Assembly (NCBI GenBank): GCA_037974665.1
Contig: CM075767.1
Coordinates: 24,639,498 to 24,703,497, forward strand
From: Ehretia macrophylla
Lineage: Eukaryota; Streptophyta; Magnoliopsida; Boraginales; Ehretiaceae
Direction of reading: 5' to 3'
Length of the DNA: 64,000 nucleotides
Below are positions 35,179-43,880 of the stretch, in pieces; positions within the stretch are counted from its first letter, which is position 1, and each line of letters starts with the position of its first letter. The position numbers and the translations under genes are program-made. A model generated the notes under the pieces. It saw only the letters and a list, made by a program, of their open reading frames with translations, was not told where the DNA came from and ran no database searches.

Positions 35179-37549
35179 CCAAAATATGTTGAGAATGTGG
35201 TCAATACACCAACTACACCAGTGTTTAAGGTAAACAAGTTTTCCTTGATGATGATGTTTTGTTGTTCAATTTAGTTCATTATTTTGACGTGAATTTAAGG
35301 TTTCTTTTCTTAGATTTTTTGCTTATGATTACATGATATAAATTACAGGACTCAAGCGCCAAACTTATCTCTTGGGGTCTACAGACCAATGCTCTTCGTA
35401 TCTTTTGCCATGGGTGTACAGAGGCTAGATATCATTTATTTTTTGAATGTGGCATCTCACGCAGATTATGGTGGAAGGGGCTTGAAATGACTAAATGCTT
35501 CAGTAAGCTGCACACCTGGGATGATATTTCTAATTGGATCTCAACCACTACTAATTATAGGTCTCTTCAGGTTGTTATCATCAAACTCTTGTTCGAAGCC
35601 TTGATTTTTCACATTTGGATGGAGCGAAATGCTAGAATTCATCAAAAAGGGTCCAAGTGCGAGGAAACTGTTTTCCAGCACATTATTTTTGAGATCAAAC
35701 ATAGATTACTAAAAGTTAAAAAGTTTAGGAACAATGCTAAGAATAAAGCTATCTGTAGAGCTTGGTGTATTGTGGATAACATCTTAGCTTAGCTCTTTTT
35801 TGTGAGGGTTTGTTGTTCCTTCTTTCATGTTTATAAATCTTTTTTGGTTGTGATTAATATTCATTCTTGCTTGCCTAGCAAAAAAAAAATTACAGGACTC
35901 AAGTATCTCTCTTGAAGAGGCTGATTTTGAATCAAATAGTCGAAATAAAATTTTGAATGGAGGTAATATGGAAGTCCCAAAAATAGGAATGTTGTTCGAG
36001 TCTTATCAAGCTATTTCTAATTTTTATACTCAATACGCAAAAAATATTGGATTCGGAACGATAAAAATGAGGACAAATCTTGGAGATGATGGACAAATGA
36101 ATTCTTTCACTCTTGAATGCTCCAAATCAGGTAAGCCTAGGCATAGTACTCCAAACGATTTTCGAAAAAAACCATCAACTAAAACTAATTGTATGGGCAA
36201 GGTTGAGGAATGATGGTTTATATTGTTTGACGGTAGTTGAATTACAACACAACCATAATGTTACTCCATTGGATGCAAACATGCATCGAAGTAACAAAAA
36301 GCTTGATACACCAACTAAACGACTCCTTGATTTGAATGATAGAGTCGGCATTAAAGTTAGTAAGACCTACATCTCTTTAGCTATCGAAGCAGGGGGTTTT
36401 GAAAATATTCAATGTGGAGAAAAAGATTGTAGAAATTATATTAGTAAACAAAGGAGATTAAGGCTTGGTGAAGGTGATGCTGAGGCTCTACTTAGTTATT
36501 TTAGAAGAATGCAAAAAAGAAATTTTGATTTTTTTTCACGTAATGGAAGTTGATGAGAAAAATAGGATGAGGAATGTTTTTTGGGCTGATGCAAGGTATA
36601 GAGCAGCATATGAGTTATTCAACGATGTCATTACATTTGATACAACGTACTTAACAAATAAGTATGACATGCCTTTTGCTCCATTTGTTAGAGTAAACCA
36701 TCACGGTCAATCGATATTATTGGGTTGTGGATTGCTTTCAAATGAAACTACTGAGGCATATATTTGGCTATTCAAGGTTTGGTTGGAATGCATGACAGGA
36801 ATTGAACCAAAAGAAATAATTACTGACCAGTGTAAAACAATTCAAAATGCTATTACACAAGTATTTCCAAATGCTCATTATCGTTTGTGCTTATGGAATA
36901 TAATGAAAAAAATTCCAGAAAAGTTAGCAAGATATGCAGGCTATCAAGGAATTAAGAGTCTTTTACAATTGTCAAAGAAACCATAACCAAAAAGAATCTC
37001 AATCTAGCATGCCTACTAGAAAGAGACAAAAGGTGAAGAAATATAAATTATTATTTTTTCACTTTATTACTTGAACAAGAACTTGACTATGGTTTGTATT
37101 TATTACTACAGGTCTGGAGAAATTTCTCAGATGTTCAATATTAGGAAACTTTGTCTTTAAATGCTGAAAATATTCCTTCAAATGATCCTCTTGGAACATA
37201 TCAAGTTGCAGAAGTTGGAACACAAGAAAGTATTACTTCAATCAACTCGCTGATGAATATTAGAGTAAGAATTACAATTCTCTTAAGTATTCATCCACCA
37301 TTCTTTATTGACTAATCTATGATCAATTAATCATAGTTTTATTCGTGATCAGCAACTTACAAATGATTCTGGAATTCGTCCTAGTTGTATGCAGCTCTTA
37401 CAGGTTTGTACTTTTTTCTCACTTTTGTTGTTGTCTATGACTAATATTTTTCAGTTTTTTTTTTCCGATAATATCACATGTCAGCAATGTGGAGGATTTG
37501 TGACTTGCAATCCAAATGATGGAGAAAATGCACCAACAAATAACCAATG
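35179..37549 (+). pseudogene. FAR1/FHY3-related MULE transposase, degraded
   Basis: MULE transposase with an N-terminal FAR1 DNA-binding domain. Exon at 35179-35229 (between CACAG and GTAAAC), then the main exon from 35896. The FAR1 domain (SYQAISNFYTQYAKNIGFG and following) spans about 35970-36260; the MULE catalytic domain spans about 36580-36930 with the first Asp in FDTTYLTNKYDMPFAPF and the second in ITDQCKTIQNAI. Two frameshifts: one near 36200, one an apparent extra T in the T-run at about 36528-36535. The frame stops at 36986 before the catalytic Glu and SWIM zinc finger, which are missing. Short C-terminal exons remain near 37112-37265, 37351-37403 and 37485-37549. Either a transposon gene or an old FRS-like gene carried in one; terminal repeats favour the former. 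Confidence 0.85.
35357..35887 (+). mobile_element. 5'-truncated LINE (L1-type) inserted at a splice acceptor
   Basis: Bounded by a perfect 16-base duplication AATTACAGGACTCAAG at 35341-35356 and 35888-35903, with a run of A immediately before the right copy. The body encodes the C-terminal zinc-binding region after a LINE reverse transcriptase (IFCHGCTEARYHLFFEC, then RLWWKG) and an open frame ending at 35792, then a ~90-base 3' UTR. Only the last ~530 bases of a LINE are present, the usual 5' truncation. The duplicated site spans the MULE intron's acceptor, TTACAG/GACTCAAG. Confidence 0.9.
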
Positions 37550-38850
37550 ATCAATTTTGCGAAGCTCTAATGATACAATTGCCACACACACCACCATTTG
37601 TCTACTAAACTCTATGGAATTGCATAGAAAATTATGAATTGATTTTTGCTTCTATGTACCTGATAAGATTCTAGATGTTGCTGTTGTTTTTTTTTAGAGT
37701 ACTTTCTTTTCTCTTGGAGTAATTTCTTTGCCTTTTGAATTTTAAGATGTATGCTTATGGCTTCAGAATATTCTTCGAAATGTTGTGTTGAAGTTGAATT
37801 TGAGTAAGTTACTGTAAACATTGATATGTTTTAAACTTTTTATTGAAGACTCATATTTATCTTTCTTTCTTCTTTATCTTCTAGTATGCTACTTGAGAGT
37901 ACCTCAATTTAATGTACGAGAAAAATAATTTCAATCACCAAGCATAGATCAAAAATAATTTCAATGTGTTGACTAGCAGGATTTTGTCACAAGTAATTTT
38001 CAAAAGGTACATGATAAAGTACAAAGAAGTGTATAAATAGTCTTACAATACTAGTTTCCTAGTTAGTAGATAATGTATACATTAAATATGATCTAAAGTG
38101 GAATAGGGTGGGGATGTAGATAATTTAAAACATTTAATCATAATAACAAGTCGTTACTCAAACACTCTATATGACCATTGGAGCGTGGCTTGGCCTAATT
38201 TATTTTCTTGACTAAGGCAAAAATGTCAACATTAAAATCAGAGGACCAAGACAAAAAGAATTGGGTAAACATAAGCGTAGCATGCATTAAAAACTAGCAT
38301 GTTGGTTACTAGAGATCGTTGACATTCCCTAGCTTTATTATGACTATTGTCTTCGCTAGAACAAATGAATGGTATAACACCAAAATTGCACCAAAATTGC
38401 ACCATCTAGGTCCATCATTTTTTTTCTTTTTTTAAAAGACTAGGTAACTTGAACTCGAGATTATTTAGGTTTCAAGTGAGAGCTACTCCCACTAAGCTCA
38501 ACAATGTTTTCCCACCATTTTAGTAGAGCTTTAAATCTTGATCTAGGTAGCTTTGATAAAGATAATACAAGACTTAAATGTCTAGGTGCGTGTGATCAGT
38601 CACACATATATAAATAATGGCGTATATTTTTCCTTTTGTTAATTGGGTACAATAGCGAAGAATAAACAATATATCAAACTAACATGAGCTTGGGTATGAT
38701 CTTTCAGGTGTTGAAACATGGAAAGACAAATTAAAAGTATCCTTTACTAGTCTAAAAATTGCTTAATGTATTAATTATGAAACTGGATACATCTTTATCT
38801 TACATCGATATGATAGAAATAATCACAAAAAAGATCATTCAAGGCAAATG
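37550..38850. other. MULE interior without recognised gene
   Basis: Probably the transposase 3' UTR (to about 37920) followed by DNA of unknown origin. I see no third captured gene, but decayed sequence could be missed. Confidence 0.4.
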
Positions 38851-38854
38851 GGAT

Positions 38855-39105
38855 GTTTAACATTTCAATCTAAAGAAGGTCAATAACCAATAAACCATAC
38901 AGTTGTGTTCGCCTTCAACTCTAAATCACTTCAAATGGGGAATTCCAGCTACATATAAACCATAAGCAGGCTTGATTTAGCTCAACTGCATAACCAAACT
39001 GGACAAAAGAAGAAAACAAAAACTTGATACTCACTTCCTGCAGGAAGAAGTATATACAATTTCGATTCATAGTGAAGCTGAGGATGCTTAGTCTGACAAA
39101 TTCCT
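38855..39105 (-). pseudogene. Captured casein kinase I gene fragment
   Basis: Minus strand: an exon (39104 to about 39036) following acceptor TTGTGCAG encodes CQTKHPQLHYESKLYILLPAG, minus its Cys a near match to the plant CK1 kinase N-lobe. It ends at donor GTGAGT. After a ~90-base intron ending TGTAG, the next exon (about 38962 down) encodes TGIPHLK, a stop in place of Trp, then FRVEGEHNCMV, the next CK1 segment. The split Thr codon rejoins in the correct phase. Both exons and the intron were captured together from genomic DNA. The stop and truncation make it non-functional. Confidence 0.82.
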
Positions 39106-39246
39106 GCACAATGGAAGATCATATTTTTAGAGGGTACATAAAATTGTAATATCAAGAGATAATAGAAAAGGCTACAACATTCTTTTGTAGGAAAGAACCT
39201 AAAATGTGAAAAAGAAAAAAGAAAATCGAATGGTATTACAAAAGGC

Positions 39247-40150
39247 TTGCAGGGCTATCACCCATCACTCCATTCTAGATGATTTTTGAACAGGTTGAAT
39301 CCTCCCCATCCCTCTACCTTTCACCACAGCTTTATCACTAGGGTCATGATTTATATCCAAAAACAAACTCTCGTTCCTCACCCAGGCCACGTAGGGCAAC
39401 AACATGACCCCTTTCTTGTACTTGTACTACTTGTGAAAATGCTTGTCAGCCTCAATAGCATAAATGTCCAATGTTTTGTTCTGCTTTGGGTATTGCTTCT
39501 TAAACCGACAATACTTGACCCATAACTCCTACTCCCAACGTCAACATACACATACCTCTGCTTAAAGCTTATATCCACCATTGTAGGCAATTATTTTTCT
39601 TTCTGTATGTTCTTCTTCAATGTAATCCATGGCTTTTTAGGTCCTTCTGTTATCAAAGGCTTGGCTTTCCGGATTAATTCTTGTTTATACCCCGGAACTG
39701 AGCATTTATTCACTGTATCGTGATAAGGTTTCTTAACCTGATGGCTAAAAATCACTTTCTTCATAACAATTTCGCGAATTAACAGCATTTAAGAATTGAA
39801 TCCATCAATGTATCTAGACTTTATAAATTTACAACAATTAAACAAATCAATTAATGAATTGAAACTATACGTATCATTTGAACCTGTGGAGATGACAAAC
39901 AACCATTCGGGCTTCAAAGTCCTCCTTATCTCTGCCGTGAAATCCACTAGCTTAGCCGACTCTTCAATCATTCCACCTATGGCTTTGAAACCTTCTTGTA
40001 AATCCCAAGTGAATCATAAATTTTGATCTCTTTTGAGCGAAACCCGTTAGCGTATCGACGCAAAGAACCTTCGAGTTAGGGCTCAAAAACCCCTCCGCGA
40101 TTGCATCTTGGAAAATCATTGAGTAAAATTGCACGGCATTCTGAAAATCT
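39247..40150 (-). pseudogene. Captured DUF7870 (methyltransferase-like) gene fragment
   Basis: Minus strand, adjacent to the right terminal repeat. Successive broken frames read as one plant protein: FQNAVQFYSMIFQDAIAEGF (about 40145-40085), ESAKLVDFTAEIRRTLKPE and NDTYSFNSLIDLFNCCKFIK (39960-39800), REIVMKK...CSVPGYKQELIRKA (39775-39660), KPWITLKKNIQK, then RYVYVDVGSRSYGSSI (39555-39510), and finally GRGMGRIQPVQKSS (about 39320-39275). These match a plant family annotated as SAM-dependent methyltransferase-like (DUF7870). Frameshifts and stops at about 39790 and 39970 break it, and a segment is lost after the upstream block. Family recognised from memory of conserved blocks; no search was possible. 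Confidence 0.78.
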
Positions 40151-40918
40151 TCAGTGGGAATTACCTTAATGTGAAGAAGAGAGAGAAAAAGAGAAATAAA
40201 TAAATAAAAGAAGGGACAGGAAAAAAATAATAAGGTATAAAAATTAAAATTGCCAACTTAGCATGCCATGTTAACATGCAAAGTAAGAGGTGGTATAAGG
40301 GTGTTAAAAAGTAGATGGTATATAACATTACTCTATATATTATCTTCTTTCATGCAAGATTCTCTTTCCCTTTAAACACCAAGCATTCATGATATATTTG
40401 GAACATAATAATATAGATACAATATAATCCACAAATGCCAAATATTCAAATACCATATTGACTCAAAACAATATAAATATTTTATCCATGTGATTCATAA
40501 GTATGAGCTAGCCACATAACTATATTAATTCATTCACACTTTCTACTTACTTTCAATACATTTTGGCTTACAATGAAGTAGGTTCAATATAATCCACATA
40601 AGCCAAAATATTCAAGTACAATTTGGCTTATAATGATATTTACATTTAATGCATAAAAGCTAGCAAGAGTGTGTTTAAGCATATAAACATATTAACACGT
40701 GTACTCTTGATAATTCAGTTATTCATACTTGCATTCTTCATTTGATCAGCACTATTATTTTCTCAATTGAAGATATGCCACCAGTCAATATTTGACTCAC
40801 ATAAATTTATACAATTTATCAACAAGTGTGAATCTAACTATGTAAACACATTAAATCAACCACACTTGACAAATCCAAACAAGCAAGATTTGTTATAATC
40901 AAAATCATACATTAAGTA

Positions 40919-41406
40919 TAAAGCCAACCGTTGTTGACGAAAGTTGAAACAACCAAATTGCCTTTAGAATAACAAGGAACTTTCAAGTAATTAATTAGAA
41001 CAAACTGGGTGTTCCGTTATACTTGTTTTCTTTTTTCTTTATTTTTTTTTCTTTTTCTTTGCTTTTTTTTCCACTTTTTCTTGGAGAGCTATCGACTTGT
41101 ATCCTTTTCTTGTACTGACCTGTCTAGTGAGTGCTCGGATACAACATAGGTTATGCTAGGTAATCTTTATCCCTTAGTCATCTTCCTTATCGCACCCACC
41201 CATATACACACAATTGTACTACATACCACCATGTTCTTCAACCTTTATCACCTCCTATTATTTGTACCTTACTAATGCAGAGTACAAACACCACATATGG
41301 TGCACACACGACTATCACTCACTATTTTCACCAACTTTACAATACACACAAACACACCATACACCTACTATAATCATCAACTCTAACCTACTACGCATGT
41401 CTTCCA
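40919..41406. other. Spacer between the Copia LTR and the Copia element
   Basis: Pyrimidine-rich (TTTTCTTT near 41027-41075) followed by CA-rich sequence with ACACACAA runs. No gene. The last five bases, TTCCA (41402-41406), are the target duplication of the Copia element. Confidence 0.5.
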
Positions 41407-41744
41407 TGTAAGTGGTATGACCCATTAAATTATTGGTGACCCACTTAAATTAAAATAATAGCTCACGAAAGTCCAAACCTATTAGGTTACTTGATGGAAG
41501 TAACAACATGTTCTTATAAATATATGTTACTTGGTCATCTCCCTACCTTAAAGAGAGTTGTAGAATTCCATCACAGATCTTACACTATAAAGAATAGGGT
41601 AAAGGTGGAGAAATCAACTAATCGTTGTCATGTCTTCGTCTTCTGCATCAAGTAAGTAGCTTATGACTCTTAATATTTTTATATGATGATTACATAATTC
41701 TGATAAATTTAATTACAGTATGTTTTGCAATAATTGTATTTACA
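41407..41744 (+). repeat. Copia element 5' LTR
   Basis: 338 bases, ending TTTACA directly before TGTGGTATCAGAGC. Shares GATCTTACACTATAAA and TCGTTGTCATG with the 3' LTR. Confidence 0.9.
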
Positions 41745-42699
41745 TGTGGTATCAGAGCTTATATATCAAATCATGTAGTCTCTTTTATGGAATCTAATGG
41801 TTCATAAATTTTTCTACCTTATGCCTTATGAGTACGCGAAATTTATTTTATGTCGATGGTCAAAGTTTGTGTTCTTGAATTTCGTAATGATTTTCTTAAA
41901 AAGTTCTGAATGAAATTTATTAATTATATCAAGACTATGCAGTAATCTTATCTCTAAAGCACACAGTCCGCATCACTTATTGTATACTGATAAAACAGCC
42001 AACGAGCATTAATGTACTGATTATTTTGGATGTGTTCTCTTTCACATGGGTTGTAATATGTTGCACAAAAAAATTTCTTTATGTTGAACGAATGAGTTGT
42101 GTGGTGATAAAGTTGTGTAAAAGTTGGCCATGGGTCACACTTGTAGTTATTCATGAAGAAGTCTTTTTTTTATACAGTAAAGTCCACACAAATAAATTTG
42201 AATGTTCTTAATGTTACTGTTGAGCCAATATTGCATTATCAGCATGTAGTTTGGTTGGCTTTTAGGTATAATAAACTTATAATGGTATTTGAACTATCAG
42301 AGAATTATGTTTTCATATAAAAGAGAATTATGATAAAGACTAAGGCTTTAGATATGAGGCACTTTTGTCACACATCTGCTTTAGAAAATTACAATCACTA
42401 TGTTCAATAACATATGTGACGACTAATGCAAGTTAGTTGATAACTTATTATGTTGATGCAACACATGATAACTTTATTTAGTTACTGATTCATGATGGTG
42501 GTTAGTCTTATCGTATTAAAGCTAATCATGACTAAGTGTCTTACAATGTGACTTTATTTATGGGTGTCTCACGGTTTTAACTATAAACTGTCTCAAACAT
42601 TTTTATGAAGTGCTATGTTAAGATATTTTTTTTTCACTTATGAGCTCACATAAATTGAAGAAAAGGAAATATAAAACTATGATATTAATCTTTTAATTG

Positions 42700-43310
42700 T
42701 CGTTGAATTTAAAATCCATATTAAGATAGTTTTTTAGTCACCAAAGTGGCTAAACTAGAAGGTTTATGAGTTTTATTTATTGACAATTATTATTAAGTTT
42801 AAAATCCATATTAAGTCAGTTTGTTAGTCACCAAAGTAACCAAACCAGAAAGTTTTGGATTTTATTTGTTAACATTGTTATTAAATTTAAAATCAATATT
42901 AAGATAGTTTGTTAGTCACCAAAGTGGCCAAACTAGAAAGCAATTGGATTTATTAGTTGACAATTGTTAATTGAATTTAATCCAATTAAGTTGGTTTGTT
43001 AGTCACCAAAGTGGCCAAACCAGAAAGTTTGAATCTTATTCATTAACAATTATTATTATGTTTAAGATCCATATTAAGTTGGTTTGTTATTCACCAAAGT
43101 GGCCAAACCAGAAAGTTTTGGATTTTATTCATTAACAATAGCTACTATCTTAATTTAAAAATTCATATAAAGTTGGTTCTTTAGTCACCAAAGTGGCCAA
43201 CCAAGAAAGTTATGAATTTTATTCATCAATAGTTGTTATTAAAGTTAAATTCATCTTATGTTAGTTCGTTAGTCACCAAAGTGGCCGAACTAGAAAGATT
43301 AAAGATTTTA
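42700..43310 (+). repeat. Seven tandem ~89-bp repeats, each with a two-part hairpin
   Basis: Hairpins at about 42727-42757, 42817-42847, 42905-42935, 42992-43022, 43080-43110, 43173-43204 and 43262-43292, spaced 87-93 bases. Consensus: outer stem TGGTTTG/CAAACCA, a TTA bulge, inner stem GTCAC/GTGGC, loop CAAA. The arm pair is TAGTTTG/CAAACTA in copy 3 and TAGTTCG/CGAACTA in copy 7, compensatory at two positions. Copies 1 and 2 have some mismatched pairs. Confidence 0.9.
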
Positions 43311-43383
43311 TTTTCTATCAATTATCCATTTACTTATGAAATACCTATTATTGATATTGCTAGAATTGATGGGTAATCTAACA

Positions 43384-43446
43384 TTTACTATTCATTGGGC
43401 TTTTGGATTTACCCAAAGGTGAATCGTTTATAGTGTGAATAGTAAA
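43384..43446 (+). other. Compound hairpin in the Copia leader
   Basis: Outer arms TTTACTATTCA and TGAATAGTAAA (11 bases, perfect) enclose an inner stem GATTTACC/GGTGAATC (one T-G pair) with loop CAAA, the same loop as in the tandem repeats. A related hairpin follows at 43517-43554 (outer GTGTATT/AATACAC; inner around TACCCAAAGGAG). Confidence 0.8.
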
Positions 43447-43718
43447 CATGATGAGACAAATTAAATTATTTTAATTTTATAATAATGTTATTATATGGGC
43501 ATTTACTTTATGTTGTGTATTTTCGATTCTACCCAAAGGAGAACTTTAATACACTATGATATTTTATTTATTTTATTTGAATCCATGATATTGTTAGCAT
43601 TAAGTATGTAGTCATTATTATCCATGATTATGTTGAAATATTATGTAATATTTGTAGTTTTTTCTCTTCATTCGCATGCTTCATGTTTGATCGTCTAATG
43701 GATTGAACTTCTCTGAAT

Positions 43719-43770
43719 AGTGCAAATAAGTCCAATTTCACTTAAATCATTTAAATTTGGACTTAGCACT
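43719..43770 (+). other. Hairpin directly before the Copia gag start
   Basis: AGTGC...AAGTCCAA (43719-43735) pairs with TTGGACTT.AGCACT (43757-43770). The gag ATG begins at the next base, 43771. Confidence 0.75.
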
Positions 43771-43880
43771 ATGAGTGATGAACCTCCTGTCATTACGGAT
43801 TCAAGCAGTGAGGAAGAGAAGATTCATTATAATCCTTGAAAACGGTCAAACAAATTAAGCTTCATGTTTATGCGAATGAC
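43771..43880 (+). pseudogene. Copia gag, N-terminal part
   Basis: ATG at 43771 opens MSDEPPVITDSSSEEEK, meets a TGA at about 43837, and continues KRSNKLSFMFMRMT up to the solo-LTR insertion. The frame resumes exactly after the insertion at 54382 (IPQIDDAKEYLKSVEEK), so this is one gene split by a later insertion. Confidence 0.8.

Larger units (their letters stand above)
34440..40333 (+). mobile_element. Mutator-like element with FAR1-type transposase and captured host genes
   Basis: Terminal inverted repeats of about 100 bases: GAGTAATGCTATATACTACC at the left and GAGTAATGTTATATACCATC as the reverse complement of the right end, with similarity through TGCTAAGTTGGCAATTTTAA. The 9-base target duplication is TATATGTTA (34431-34439) versus TATATATTA (40334-40342), one mismatch. 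Inside are a degraded transposase gene of the FAR1/FHY3-Jittery type (35179-37549), a LINE insertion, and minus-strand fragments of two unrelated host genes (casein kinase I and DUF7870). It thus combines a transposase-bearing MULE with Pack-MULE-like gene capture. It can no longer make a full transposase. Confidence 0.88.
32797..40918 (-). mobile_element. Copia-type LTR interrupted by a MULE
   Basis: On the minus strand it ends CTAATTCATCCCCTCTTAGG...TAACAACA, like the LTR at 18349-19663, and shares internal motifs such as GTGGAGAAGTGG with it. It continues on the far side of the MULE: CTTGCATGAAAGAAG (minus strand, about 40343-40360) matches CTTGCATAAAGAAA at about 18475, and near 40893-40914 sequence related to the LTR start appears. 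Minus the MULE it is about 2.2 kb, longer than its relative because of internal duplications (for example 34016-34123 repeated at 34157-34265). The 40918 end is approximate. Confidence 0.55.
41745..43770 (+). other. Long structured 5' leader of the Copia element
   Basis: Runs from the primer-binding site to the gag start at 43771. About 2 kb is long for a Copia leader. No substantial open frame. Contains the seven-copy hairpin repeat (42700-43310), two more hairpins (43384-43446 and 43517-43554) and a hairpin ending one base before the gag ATG. Confidence 0.75.

Noticed and set aside
35487..35792. A host gene of 101 codons
   Set aside because: It is the C-terminal tail of a truncated LINE ORF bounded by a target duplication.
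42700..43310. CRISPR-like repeat array
   Set aside because: Regular spacing, but repeats are long and diverged, spacers are also related to each other, and this is plant retrotransposon DNA.
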